A stretch of 64,000 nt of DNA, taken from the NCBI RefSeq assembly GCF_964340395.1, contig NC_135558.1:3822501-3886500 (forward strand), read 5' to 3'. The stretch comes from Glandiceps talaboti. Taxonomy: Eukaryota > Hemichordata > Enteropneusta > Spengelidae. The translations under genes were made by a program, and so were the position numbers. Below the pieces are notes generated by a model. The model worked only from the letters and a program-made list of their open reading frames with translations. It had not been told where the DNA came from and searched no databases. Positions 1 through 12,613 of this stretch are shown here, piece after piece. Each line of letters begins with the position of its first letter. The stretch's first letter is position 1.

Positions 1-410
1 TTTTGACAATGATATACAGAAATTGCCATAGTATTATTTTGAGTGATTTTTGCAAAATTTGCCATGACCACATTTTATCTTGTAAAACTTGACAAATTTG
101 TCCAAGGTCAAGTCTAAGGAATGTTGAATGACTCACTGATTGCACCAGTTAACAGTTTTACATCTGGCCTTACAATGTGTGTGTACAGATGGATTTGTAC
201 CAAGTCATCTTTTGTTATGTTCATGTTAGCTTTGGTCACGCATACTCAAGTTTCCCATCCCTATTCAACAGTTTTACAATAGTTTTAGAATTCCACTTTT
301 ATACTGAGAACAGAAATCAAGTATAACTCCTATACATTCATTTAATTTACTTTTACTATTGTATTTTTTGTTTAGAGAAATTTCAGTAAAACATGTCAGT
401 TGTGATACTG

Positions 411-422
411 TGACCTTTGACC
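411..422 (-). promoter_or_regulatory. Candidate DR1 nuclear-receptor element
   Basis: TGACCTTTGACC followed by C gives two half-sites with one-base spacing, with one terminal mismatch. Sequence match only. Confidence 0.25.
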
Positions 423-639
423 CTGTTTCAGTACTTCATGATTAGCATACTGAAAGGAAGTGAGGTAGCTGGTCTTCCTGATAATTATCCAGTAGGAAAA
501 GTGTCAATAGGTCATTAACCAAAGCCGGATGACAGGTAACTCCAGGATTTAGTGAATGGAAATCAACTAAGATCGTAGTCCTTGTCCTTATGTCTACTGT
601 GTATTAAACTGACTAAAACTATCCGGTTGAGGAATCACT

Positions 640-1105
640 ATCTGATTTGCTAGCTTAGCCTTGTCTCTGTCACTGTAAGATTGATTGGTTACATTGGGCA
701 GGGAGGTACATGTATGATGTAGGAAGGACTGTGTTTCTACCTCCATGCATGGGGTTAGTGATTTTACTAAAACACATGCTAGTGAGGTGTTAATTATTTG
801 CCTGAGCATGAGCTTGGCTGATGCTAGCCCAATGCTAGCTTTGTCTGTGTAAACTTGATGGGTTACATTGGATTACTTGTAGTTGTCAGTACATGCTAGT
901 GAGATTGTGCCAGCCCTATATTAGCACTGAGCTCGGCTGATATTAACTCAAGCGATTTGACTGGTTTGAAAATGTTGATCGCCAGGACAGAATACAGGTA
1001 TGCGATGTGTTTTGTCAAGCCAGTATGTCAAGTTAAAAAATGTAGATATTCAAGTCTCTGCTGAACCAGGCTGATGCCAACCCAATGCTAGCTAGCTCAA
1101 TTCTG
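640..1105. repeat. Diverged repeats with GCTGATGCTAGCCCAATGCTAGCT motif
   Basis: The motif GGCTGATGCTAGCCCAATG at about 817 recurs as GGCTGATGCCAACCCAATG near 1069. Weaker related words (TTTGCTAGC, GGTTACATTGG) lie at about 648-700 and 860-880. It reads as an old, decayed tandem or interspersed repeat. A related CATTGGGCTAGCTC lies at 11233. Confidence 0.4.
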
Positions 1106-1186
1106 AAATAAGCTCTTTAGTTTGAATCTAGGCCTGGAGTCAATGTTGTCATCATTAGCTCATTGTAATAGTACTACAAAAACACT

Positions 1187-1195
1187 TTACTTTGG
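1187..1195 (+). repeat. Left target-site duplication of the SINE
   Basis: TTACTTTGG, identical to 1514-1522 on the other side of the SINE, as expected from LINE-mediated insertion. Confidence 0.75.
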
Positions 1196-1513
1196 AGTCA
1201 TGATGGGCGAATGGTTAGAGTTGCCAACTTGGAATCTGCGGGTTGCAGGTTTGAGCCCCATCGCTTCCAAATTCTGAATGGCTAAAGTTCTTGGGCAACA
1301 TTTGAACCAAGGGGACCTGGTAGGATAGTGGTTGCAATGTGAATGCTTTAATCCTATGTACTTATAGAGGCTGCAATGGATTGTATGCTCCCCAGGGAAT
1401 TGAGAAAGTATAAAGGGTCATTGTGCCACCATTGATCCATACCAGAGGGAATAATTGTGAGTGCCTTGAGCTCTAGGAGGAAAGGTGCATTAAAAATTTG
1501 CATAATTATTACA
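1196..1513 (+). mobile_element. tRNA-derived SINE with target-site duplication
   Basis: The head (about 1204-1263) looks like a decayed tRNA. It has an A-box-like GGCGAATGGTTAGAG and a B-box-like GGTTTGAGCCC (consensus GGTTCGANNCC) at a tRNA-like spacing. A ~200-base body follows and ends in GTGAGTGCCTTGAGC, then AAAGGTGCATTAAAAATTTG and an AT-rich ATAATTATTACA tail. This tail style is familiar from invertebrate tRNA-SINEs (from memory, not searched). The 9-base direct repeat TTACTTTGG flanks it at 1187-1195 and 1514-1522 and fixes the ends. The copy is about 318 bases, which is normal for a SINE. The tRNA of origin cannot be named. Confidence 0.82.
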
Positions 1514-1522
1514 TTACTTTGG
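1514..1522 (+). repeat. Right target-site duplication of the SINE
   Basis: TTACTTTGG directly after the AT-rich SINE tail, identical to 1187-1195. Confidence 0.75.
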
Positions 1523-2106
1523 TTTGTACACAATGCTATCAACTACTGTAAATGTACACCTTTATGAAGGTAACCATGTAGTATTATGACACAGTCCTCA
1601 ACCACTATAAAGTTCTGGTTCATCAGATTTGGTGTAAATGCAAATCAATAAGTAAACAGTAAATGATCTGAAGGTGGTATTTATTTCATGAACAAACTCC
1701 ATGGACAATTGAGAAACTGTTCTCTCACTTGAAAGACATTCACCAAGATTATCTAGTGAACATTTTAAAAGCAGCAAGACATTTCAAAGATGCCCAATTG
1801 ATATCCAAATGTTGAAGCAGTGAAAATACAGTGTTTCGCTTGTCTTTGATTTTGGCTATTACCCAAAATGTCAGTTGTGGCCCCCAAAAAAGACAAGCAT
1901 AGAATCTAGGTTAGGTTCTGTCAGATGTAGTGCATTGTTTCACCTCGCCTCATGAGATAATTTAAGTTTTGGAACTGTTGTGGTGTTCTGTAAGATAGTT
2001 CAGCAACTTGGCTATCTGACACAACCTGTTCGCTTTTTTTTCGGTAAATGACATTAAGGTGGATATATAGACAAGTCTCTTGGCTATGTCAACAATAGTG
2101 TACAAG

Positions 2107-2284
2107 TGTTGTTTCACCTTGATACTGTGATACACTGATAGGCTTAGTCTGCATCTGTGGTAGTATTCCATTAGCTATGGTGTGTTAATGTTGTTTCACC
2201 TTGATACTGTGATAGGCCAACTGTGGTAGTATTCTGATAGCTATTTGGTGTGTTATGTTGTTTCACCTTGAAACTGTGATAGCT
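2107..2284. repeat. Three-copy tandem repeat (units 83 and 67 bases)
   Basis: GTTGTTTCACCTTGATACTG starts at 2107 and 2190, and with one change at 2257. The second unit lacks an internal block (the CTGATAGGCTTAGT region) present in the first. Confidence 0.8.
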
Positions 2285-2606
2285 TAATAGTTTGTTATCA
2301 GTGATAGCTATCAGACAACATACAGTTATATCAATTTATTTAGTGTGCTAGACAAAGGTTTGATAAACAAGTTTGTTCAGTCATTGTAGTCTGATCAACT
2401 TAAGATAAAATTTCATTGATTAGAACTGAACACTAGAACAGTGTCTCTCTGGTGTAACTGATCATTTGACAAGAAAGTAACTGTTTGTTTTGTCTTAAAG
2501 TTTGCTATTTTCAACAATGTGATCAAACTTTGGTTTTAGTTTGCTGACCTGAAGTTGACTCAGTGAATGAATCAAGCTGTGAATAGAACCATTCACATAA
2601 AACTCA

Positions 2607-2680
2607 GTGTGTGTGTGTGTGTGTGTGGGGTGGGGGTGGGTGTATTATTGTATGTGTATGTGTGTGTACCTGTCTGTCTG

Positions 2681-2753
<73 letters not shown>
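2607..2753. repeat. Compound microsatellite: (GT)n, G-rich, (TCTG)n
   Basis: GT repeats at 2607-2627, a G-rich GGGGTGGGGGTGGG, then an almost pure TCTG tract of about 80 bases (2671-2753). The Cys/Val/Ser-rich and Thr/Asp/Arg-rich frames across it are artefacts of the repeat. Confidence 0.95.
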
Positions 2754-5176
2754 CAGTCTGTTGGAACTTTCTTCTTTCCGTTCATCCTTGTTTGTCAAGT
2801 TGGGATGAAAGCACACCTTAATCTTAGTTTGCTGACATTTTCATCCTTGTTTGTCAAACCTCTGACTGTAGCAGATTATGTTATTTTCCTAGCTATCAGC
2901 TAAGACCACTGCAGTCATTTCAGCGGAGTTTCTCTGCTCAAGAGATTACCTGTAGATTTGGTGTGAACTTTGACCTTACTAAATACATGTACTAGGTCGT
3001 ATCAGTATCTGTCTAAGGAGATGAAGATTACGATTGTATGTTGTGTTTCCGGATCACAATATTCAACCTCAGGTGATTTTTGTCAAGATTTTGAAATTGA
3101 ACTGACAGAGTGGGGCAAGCTTGTAAGAAATGACAGTTTATTATACATAAGACCCGTGGCATTGGAGAAATGAGGTGCAATTCCCAAAGGTTACAGATAT
3201 TATGGAATCTATGCCCTGCACCTATATTTAAACATGTATGTGGAAATGCATTGCACCTATAGTTTAGAATGAATTCCAGAATGAAATATTAGCTAAAGAT
3301 ATTGTTGTCGTGTTACCAAGCTGTTACACTTTGTGTGTGTTGGGATGAAATCTATAAAAGTGAACTCTAATCGTATGGAATCCACATGTCTATTTGACAA
3401 ATCGGATTTGTTATAGGTAACATTCATGAGTCGTGAGTAACAGCTAAATGATTGTACTGCTTTCACAAGCTCTTTCAAAGCTAAATTGTTGTCAAAAATT
3501 CTTGTTTGTGTGTTACTTTCTCATTTATTTCAGCTTCATTTTGGCCTGCAGCAGTGGAAACTTTCATTATTAATTAATCTACAGCAAAATTTGGTGTAAT
3601 AGCAATCAAATTTATGAACATTTCATTAAAAAATGAGTCTGAATGTGTATGTGCTTGTTGTGTTGTACATTCCAAATGTATCGTATTATACAATATGGTA
3701 TATATGCAAGATACAGCATGAATTGTACAAGCTAATTCCAGACCTGGAAAATGCGTAAATTGTGAAATTACTCATGTACACATATACTCAAAATGTAAAA
3801 GATCACTTATGGACTTGCTCACAGTGTGTGAACCAAATCACAAGATACATGTTATACACACCTGCTGCCAACATTAAATACAGTATAGTCCCTGATTACA
3901 GAACGTCAAAATGTCTTTTTAGCAGACTTCAAGACATTAACCCTATACACTTGTTCACTGCATGCATATGGTATCAGGACTGAATTGAATATGATGAATA
4001 CACGCTACACTAGATTTTATGGCTAAGGGCTCCATTTGGTTCCATAATAGAACCAATCACTGTTTATTTTCTTCATAATTTTCTGAGTCAATGATTAATG
4101 TTCACCTCCTGGAGGACGTCATAAAATGTGGAAGTACATAATTTTGTACTAAAGAAGATGCCCCGGTTATATTATTACAAGTGAAGTGTCGTCCTTTATG
4201 TTGGAGCTGAATAGCTACAGCTACTTGTCGGTTAACAAATCACCTTGGGCTCTGGATTTAGTTTGGATAAAAGTTGTCAGGCAGAGCTAAACAAGCAACT
4301 TTTTCAATGACAAGATAATCTTGTAATCACCAGGTTCCCACAATGTCAACCACAATCCCTAGGACCTTGCGCTGATGGTTCTAAGTTCATCTTTTGATGG
4401 AGTATTTGCTGGAATTAAACAAGCAATGCCTCAACAATATAGTAATGCTTAGTTTAGCTGACATTGTAGTTTCTATGTTCTCATGAAGTCTATTAAAATC
4501 GGAACACTTTTTACTACGCTGGCTTGAAAGTGGCACAAGTAATGTAATTGAAACTGTAGGGCTATAAAAACAAAAAAAATACTGAATTTGTGCATCATTA
4601 GCCATAGCCACATTCTCAGACTAACTGTTCCACTTTCAAGTCATCAAAGTAAAAGTGTTGGGATTTTAGTAGATGATCCATGACATTAATGATTTCGTCC
4701 AGCTGTGTGAACCTAATTAGGGAAAAAGGAGGAGAGGTGCACCATGGGATTAAATATTTCCTTTCAATATATTTACTTTCGGGTAAGGAATATTTAATTC
4801 AATTCAAATCAAATCAAGTCAAATTCGATTCAAAGTCGATGCAAATCCTGGTGAGTTGCATAGATTTCAATGCCTAAAATTGTATCATGAGTTGGGTTTG
4901 GAACCTAAGTACATGTAAAAATGGTAATCATAGCAAGAAATACATTGCCATCAGTGTTCTCCCAGAATTCTCTCAGCATGTCTGCTAATTTGTATATGAA
5001 TATAATCTTTTCATATGTTGATTGTTGCTATTATTTTTCTGAAATGATAGATAGGATATAGACCCATATTTTACTAATCTAGTCTGTACACATTGCAATC
5101 ATCTCCTCCATATAGTCCAATGGGTTTGTCTTCTATGGAATTCCATTTTTAGCACCAACAGCAATAGTTTATGCTA

Positions 5177-5295
5177 TTGTTGTACTCGTTACTAGGGAGC
5201 ACAGGCCTATAGCCTACATCTTGTTGTACCTGTTACTAGGGAGCACAGGCCTATAGCCTACATCTTGTTGTACCTGTTACTAGGGAGCATAGGCC
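5177..5295. repeat. 44-base tandem repeat, 2.7 copies
   Basis: Units start at 5177, 5221 and 5265 with TTGTTGTACCTGTTACTAGG. The first two complete units differ by only a couple of bases, so the duplication is recent. Confidence 0.92.
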
Positions 5296-6132
5296 AGCTG
5301 TCTCAGGTGGAAGATATTTACTAATTTAGGGTTTTGTAAATAAAGAAAGTACTTTAGTAATGTGGAGCGATACTGCTGAAAACCTGTCATATGGCAGAAG
5401 ACTCTCAAAGTCAGATTATTCATTTCCGTAGTACATTTAACAAATCATCCAGCAAAGTATTAAATGATTAGTCAGTGTTAGCCCCCAAGACAACACACAA
5501 TCTAAGACAGAATCTAAGTCAATAACAGATTACAGAAACATGCCCAAGAAAGAGTGCAACTGGCACCAAGATTTGCAAAGGATCATGGGTATTTTGCATG
5601 CTATTAGCTCTTACAGGAATCATCAGCACATATAAATGTCAAACTTTGTTTCTGTTCCATAGTTAGTTTTGAACAATTTGTAATGCTTAGAATTAATATT
5701 AGTAATGGCAAAATATCTCGGCAATATGCTGGCCTTGTGGAAAGGTCCACCTTATACCAAGTCAATGTTTATAGACAAGTTCTATTCTATTTCTAAGCAA
5801 CTGCTTTTACAGTGTGTATATTATTAATGAACCCAAGGATGGAGTCTTGTTGGTTGAATGTATGTTACATGTAGTAAATTTGTCTCTAAATGGCTAAGTT
5901 TTTGGATCAGATTAAGATTTGAACTACCACAGTGCCCCACAGCTACATGTAAGGTGGGGATCTGGTAGGTTTGCCTGGGGTAGAAATAGCTCAATCAGAG
6001 ATAAATACATACAAGATGATCTAGTCTTAAAAAATTTCATTATTTAGTATTATTTTTTATCAAAATATCCATTCTAAATATTAGTTGATAACATATTCCA
6101 TTATATCTCCAATCACACATCCCCCATTCCCC

Positions 6133-6135
<3 letters not shown>

Positions 6136-6205
<70 letters not shown>
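6136..6205. repeat. (CA)n microsatellite
   Basis: About 35 uninterrupted CA units following a C-rich CCCCCATTCCCCCCT. The sequence can adopt Z-DNA in principle. Confidence 0.97.
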
Positions 6206-6208
<3 letters not shown>

Positions 6209-6491
6209 GCGTGTGCTAAGAACGTATTTGACACATGTATTGGAGCTATTGTCTTTCAACAAACTATCGTAATTTGCATGTGTACATTCCACTCACTGCA
6301 AAAGTGAGAAAACCAGGCAATTTCTACTTGAACAGTGTACGATTTACCATCAAGGTCTTTTATGTGGAAAGTGCTACTGTGTGTATAAGATCAATATATC
6401 GAAGACTTAGTGAAACACATAATTGTTAGCACTTCCTCTTAGGAGTAGGTGGGCTTGATTTGGAATAGTCAACAACAGAAGGATTATCAAT

Positions 6492-6549
6492 GATGACGTT
6501 TGTGGTCAACTTTGAAGTCCAGATGACGTTTGGTCAACTTTAAAGTCCA
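6492..6549. repeat. 30-base direct duplication
   Basis: GATGACGTTTGTGGTCAACT (6492) repeats as GATGACGTTTGGTCAACT (6522), each followed by TTGAAGTCCA or TTAAAGTCCA. Confidence 0.8.
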
Positions 6550-7206
6550 TATTTTAAAACCCATGTGGTATCATGTTTCAACACCTTGATTGACAAAATG
6601 CCAATGTTAGGTTAGATTTCCTACTCGCTTTTATTTTCATCAGGTGCAAATGTTCCCATGTGGTCTGTTGGAGGACTTCTCTTCAAGGCAGGTATTTGAG
6701 CTGAATGGCTGACATCTTAGATTACGTTTACACAGTGTCTGTTCTGTTTTTTATGCAAATTGTAAAAATCACAATGCCATGGCTGCACTTAATAGTTTGT
6801 TATGTAAGTAATAGTAAATATTTGGAAAACTGTAAACAACATGAACCAATTATCCCACCATGGCTACTCAAATAGCCCTCTATTCTCTCTCTGCACCTGT
6901 GTCTGTCTTCTTTGTGGTGACACTCTATTCTGCAACTTTTTGTTTATCTGGCAGTTGCAGTTGTAGGTCATGAAAAGTCAATATTTAGTGTTTTTTATGA
7001 AAATATCAAGTGAAGTAAGTCTTATGGTTGTGAGGTGTTACTAATGTGACAGCTGCTTGTTTTTGTAAACTGTTTTTGTTTTGTTTGTGTCTTGTTCTCT
7101 CAACTCTCCCAGTAACAAACATCTCTATTCATCTTCTTATCGTGAGGGTGTTTTCTGTCAGCTGTGCCACATTCAGTTTATTTGACTTGTGTGATAGGTT
7201 TTAGGT

Positions 7207-7285
7207 AGCCTAGAGACTTTGCTATCTGGCAGTGTCGTTCCAGTTGGTATGTTGAACCAGACAGCTATTAAAGTCTCTGGGATAT
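7207..7285. mobile_element. Foldback repeat, copy 1
   Basis: The left arm TAGCCTAGAGACTTTGCTAT (7207) pairs imperfectly with the right arm ...AGCTATTAAAGTCTCTGGG (to about 7285); the shared core is CAGAGACTTT/AAAGTCTCTGG. The element resembles a small foldback transposon. Related copies are at about 7752-7853 and 47211-47300. Ends are approximate and no TSD was found. Confidence 0.5.
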
Positions 7286-7751
7286 AGGGTTTTGGTGACT
7301 GAATAGTGAGTGGTACTTTCACTTCTGCAGCCAAGGTTCCATCTACATGTACGCTAAATCTCATCAAAGCTTAGCCTATTCAGCAACTGGACGAAGGTGC
7401 TACCGACTAAACACACCTATGTACATGCATCCATATCTATTAGTGTAACAAATGCAAACAATTTATGTTGTTTCACTGGCATCCTTGAATTGCTGTATTC
7501 TTGGAAATTCTATGATGTGATCAGGTACTTCATCCCAATCCTTTTTAATGTCATTGGGAAGAAGCTGAATTGATATGAGTCGCTGTTTGAACTTAGTCTT
7601 GAACTTCCATTTAATCACAGCAGTCTGTTTTTGACTGCTATATGGATTAATACAAAGTGGCATTTAGACATTGACAGTGTCATTCAGACATCGACTTTGT
7701 CAGTCAGATATTGGTCATGTTTTGGTATTTTTAGAAAGCTTTTAAATCACT

Positions 7752-7853
7752 AGTAGCCCAGATAACTTGACTACGTCTATCTGACTTGATAGTGTCGTTT
7801 GTCCTATACTGTACTGTCAAGCTGGTATGTCGACTCAGATAAGTCTCTGGCCT
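7752..7853. mobile_element. Foldback repeat, copy 2
   Basis: It begins TAGCCCAGATAACTTGACTA and ends AGATAAGTCTCTGGCCTA. Its interior shares GATAGTGTCGTT and AGCTGGTATGTCGAC with the copy at 7207 (GCAGTGTCGTTCCAGTTGGTATGTTGAAC), which shows common origin despite divergence. Confidence 0.5.
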
Positions 7854-9133
7854 AGAGCATTGGTAACAAAGGAGAGAAATCAGCTAAAACTTGCACACAT
7901 ATGCACACCTTTTACCACAAATGATTGAAAGAATTTTTTTTCTTTTTTCCAATCTTACAGAATCTTTCAGAGTTTGAAATAGCAAGAAAGTCAAGAAATA
8001 AACATTGCCTAAATGGTAACAACTGAATCCCTTTTGAATCCTTTAACTTTTATATGTAATGCACTTTCAGTTGAAGCTTTAGTGTTTAGAATCAAAACTG
8101 AAATTAATTAATCTAAATAATTTAACAGAATAGGACAGATTCATATTTTTGAATCATGATTCTTTAGATTAATATTGTTAATTTTTCAAGGATGAATGAA
8201 ATGGAACATACGATATATTGATATCATCATTTTTAATACATGTATTGTATCTTATATTAATTGAGATATCAAATGTCTTTAACTCTTGGCAGGTAATTTC
8301 TCTCACGGCATTGCATTTCCGGAAGCTATTATCATTTATTTGACAGCTCAGCCAAGTCACTCAGATTATTGTAAATGATAACTTCTCAGTGGCGTTGTAC
8401 TGCCTCTTCTATTGAGGAATAGGACGATTTAATTTGATGAAACCAGTATGACTGTCATTGTGATTCTTTCAGTCGTGAAAGTCTGAGTCTGAAAGGACCG
8501 GTTCTCTCCTATTAAAGATGCAGTTTCAATTACAATTAGGATTGACTGGCATATTGTTACATGCCTTGGGTTAGTGTGTGGGGTATAAAGAAAGTAAAAT
8601 CACTCCTCTTTTTATTCATGGTTTTCTTGCAAACTTGAAAACTGTAAAATTTACTGGCGCACCACACATCTTCTTCCACCCTATAAACAGAATTCCCTCG
8701 TTCTGGTTCCAGGTTCCAAATCCATAGCAAGACCTCTGAATAAGAAAACAAACTTTGCTAGAATAGCTTCTTTCTATTTTGTGAGCAGATTCCACAAATT
8801 TCACAGAAACACAAAAAATATTTGTGCAGGTTCTTCGCCAGAGAATTACACTTATGCATGTAAGCAAAGGAAAATCACAACACATGCACTTTGTGACTAA
8901 CAACATATTTTGTCTTTGTGGATGCTTCTGTTAATAGATCGTGATGATATCTGACAGTGACTGATTGCAAGGATTAACTGCAATGATGAATATTTTAGCC
9001 TGTAAATTCTCATTCTATATCCGCAGATTTTGATAACTTACGTTGATATAGTCCTAACGAAAATGTTGTCAGGTTGTGTGGCAAGTAGTCTGGACACCAA
9101 CTGTGGTTTCTAACCACAGTCTAGAGTGACTTT

Positions 9134-9382
9134 GACTAGACTGTGAGTGAAGGTATAAATCGTAATGGTACTGTATAGGAACTAGACTATGTGAGTGGAG
9201 GTGTAAATGGTAATGATACTGTATAGGAACTAGACTATGTGAGTGGAGGTGTAAATGGTAATGATACTGTATAGGAACTAGACTGTGAGTGGAGGTGTAA
9301 ATGGTAATGATACTGTATAGGAACTAGACTATGTGAGTGGAGGTGTAAATGGTAATGATACTGTATAGGAACTAGACTATGT
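9134..9382. repeat. 48-base minisatellite, about 5 copies
   Basis: The unit runs GTGAGTGGAGGTGTAAATGG, then TAATGATACTGTATAGGAACTAGACTAT. The first unit is the most diverged, and one unit lacks the short TAT after GAAC TAGAC. The segment ATAGGAACTAGACTA is identical to the end of the MITE at 12614-12720. Confidence 0.95.
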
Positions 9383-9389
9383 AACAATT

Positions 9390-12050
9390 TACTTGTAGTA
9401 TATACATTTAATGAAGGTAGTGAACTGCCATTCCTAGGTAAAAACTACATTGATATAGGTAGTGGTGAGCACCGAGTTACTCCTGGGAAATACTACAAAT
9501 ATTTATCAAGCCCGACATTACATTCTCACAAGGTGGTCAGAAATAGATCCAGAAACCACTAATCAATTCTTATCAGTGTACCTCAAATACCCTGAAGTTA
9601 AAATAAAAGAAAACTGATACCCAAACGTGTGAAAACACAAAAGATGGTTATTTGTTCACGCCACTTCTCTGAGAATTATTGTCAAGAAACCAATATTTGA
9701 CCGCTTCCTTGTATAGAATTTGTAGAACATGACTTCACATACAATAGGAGGATACAAATAAAAGCCACCTGTCTTATTGCAAGGGGTTGTGTCAAATTAT
9801 CACTTGGGAGTCATACAGCGAAATGTGTTTGGAAGACGGCATTCAGTGTTGTACATTTAGGGATATCTTACATTTCTAAGTTAGTTAGCATAGAGAGTGA
9901 AAGTTGCTTATTAACAGGTGACAGCTCAATTCAATACCGATATTTAATATTCATGTACTTTTTTCAATAATAAAATTGTCACCTGAATTTAGTTTATGTA
10001 CATACTTTTTCCTAAGTATTCAATGAGTGTCTAAATCTTTTGCTGTTGTGAATGGATACCAGACAATAAACTTGTAAAAGATTCACCATCATACAATCAT
10101 ATACTTCTGTTTCACTTTAAAAACAAAGCAGAAGGGATAAAAAATATTATTACAACTAGATTTGTAAACCTTCATGTAAGTTGTATTATTTCATAGTGTT
10201 TTCATGTAAATCTACACACATCGGTATCTGATGAAAGCTTTGAAGGTGTGGCTATAATAATTAGTTTGACTCTACTCTAACAAGTTGAATGTACATGTAG
10301 GCAAGATACCGAAGACACGGCCAGCCATATACTGATAGACAGGCAATAAAACGATGGAAAGAAGTCCTAGGAAAATATAGTTTGCCATAAATATACACAA
10401 TAACTAGAAAGGAAGTCACATGTTGTATGTGAAAATGGCTTGGAAACGTAGTTTACATTTCATTTACTTTACTTACTACCATCACCAGGAACTATGCTAT
10501 GTCAGACATGACAGCAATGAAATTTTGATAATTCACGTACTGATCTTGTAAACTAATGTTTAGTTCAAAAGACAAGGGGTTTGAAATCCAACTAAATAGA
10601 GTTTGTTACGTATGTTACAATTTGAGACTACCCCTAACTATCCCCTAGATATGCAAGATGACGACTGTGTTATAGATATTAGATAATGCATGATATGTCT
10701 ACATGATGGTATAGGATTATTGCAGGTGGGCAATCTCTCCTGTCTGGCCTTGGTGTGCTTGAATAATTTCTTCGTCAGCCATTTAATTATTACTGACTCA
10801 TGTGATGAAAATTTTATCTATTTATGCCAATACCGATGACACTGTACTGAGGGTGAATGCTTAGCCTCCAGACATTAACACTTACATGATTAACAACACT
10901 CTAGTACGTGTGTGTCCATCCAACTTTCTATTCCTGCAGTGTCCATGTTATGTACATGTAGTGAAGGGATGAAACCATCCTAGTTTCCCACCATTTTAAA
11001 GGTTCATACGTCCATGTCCATGTACACCTATGCCATATCTCTGTCATGCACAAGCTGGTTTCATTCAAACCTGGCACAAACTCATATGCATATCTATAGG
11101 TGCCTATATCTATCACATTCCTTTATGCTGGACTAAAGTAATTATTTCCTACAAGTGAAATCTCAAGGACAATACAGCACAGCACAAGACATTATTTCTA
11201 ATTGGGCTTGCATTGGGTTAGTATTGGACCAGCATTGGGCTAGCTCAGTGCTATATGGCAGGACTGGCGTTAATGCTTCCCCATCAACTGTGTTAGCAGC
11301 TGGAAGGGTTAATCCCTGGACCAGCCTTATGTTAACATCAGGTTGACGCCAGTCTAGCAAATGGGAAAGAAACCTGATCTGTATTTGTACATGTTCTATA
11401 CTTTATAATTCATCAACTGTTTTCATGTATCCAGTTAAAATAATACTGTAACACTCTCCTGTTCACAATGAAAATAAAATTTCTTTAAAAAGTAGACAAT
11501 AGTTCAGAGGACTAGAGACTTGGTATAGCAAGTCATTATGAAATAATTGACATGTCAACACTTCAAGAAGGAATTCCTAGAATGATAATTGGTCAATGTC
11601 CGTAATATTTACATAACGATTTACTCGTATCAAATTATATACCTACTACTCGCCTTACTAAACCATAGTTTTATAAATTGACAGAAAGAAATGAAATAAA
11701 AAAAAAAGAACAACATGTGAATCTTAAGAAATCACAGTAAACACAATCAACAGAAGTTTATCGAGTCAATCCAGAATATAATTATTCTGGTCTACTTTAA
11801 CACAAAAGTCGAAGTACACAAAGACGAAGTAAAAACACTTCATCATAAAATACATAATGTGTACAAATATATTTTTGACATCAAACAAACATTTAATACT
11901 TTTTAAACCTATAAATACCTAAAGAAAATGACTAATGAAAAAAATAAAGAGTTGGCAAATAGGAATTATAATAAAACTAGATTAGATAAAACAGGTGAAA
12001 TAACTCTTAATTTGTTTTGTTTTGGCTTGAAAGGAGATCAAATCTACCTG
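9390..12050. other. AT-rich intron sequence without recognised features
   Basis: No exon, RNA gene or clear transposon. An inverted repeat (GACTGGCGTTAA at 11262, TTGACGCCAGTC at 11343) frames a segment at 11262-11354 that also contains the CATTGGGCTAGCTC word seen near 1 kb. Confidence 0.5.
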
Positions 12051-12529
12051 ACTTACCTTGGGTAATTCTTCCAGGATTTTTAACCCAAAATCAGAGTTAA
12101 CCAAGGATAAAACATTACCAAATCAACCCCCTCTCAACTCCCCATTTATAAAAAGTTTGGTAAAACATTGAAGCAATGAATGTATAAACATGTACTAAAA
12201 TCAATGAAAGGACCCCCCTTCCTCCCCAATAATACTGGGGTAAAAATATACATCAAAACTGAGTACTGAAAAGGAGACCCCCACCTCTAAATAACTCTGA
12301 GGTAAAACAACCTAGCAAAAATGAGTACTGTAGAGAAATCAATGGAAGGGGAAGCCCTTCCTCCTCTCTCCCATCCTGTGATTATTTGGGTAGAAAATCC
12401 TAGAAAAATACTGTACAGACATTAATGAAAAGGGAAACCCCCCCCCCCTCCAGTCCTGTGATTACTTGGGTAGAAAATCCTAACAAATTAAATTAGTACT
12501 GTACAAACATTAATGAAAAGGGGACACAC

Positions 12530-12559
12530 ACCCCCCCCCCCCCCCCCCCCCCCCCCCCC
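12530..12559. repeat. Poly-C tract
   Basis: A run of about 28 C after CACACA, sitting in the C-rich slot of an array unit. Length is likely to be unreliable in sequencing. Confidence 0.9.
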
Positions 12560-12613
12560 GTACTTGGTAGAAAATCCTAGCAAAATAATTTTAAGTGTAC
12601 AAATATTGATGTA

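Larger units (their letters stand above)
1540..5170. other. AT-rich intron sequence, little structure outside the listed repeats
   Basis: Apart from the 2.1-kb tandem repeat and the 2.6-kb microsatellite, I see no conserved exon, RNA gene or mobile element. A short duplication of TTCATCCTTGTTTGTCAA occurs at about 2781 and 2839. A run of CAAATC/CAAGTC/CAAATTC words lies at 4798-4840. Confidence 0.5.

Noticed and set aside
1204-1263. Functional tRNA gene
   Set aside because: Cloverleaf pairing is poor, the B box deviates from consensus, and the sequence continues into a SINE body with TSDs outside it.
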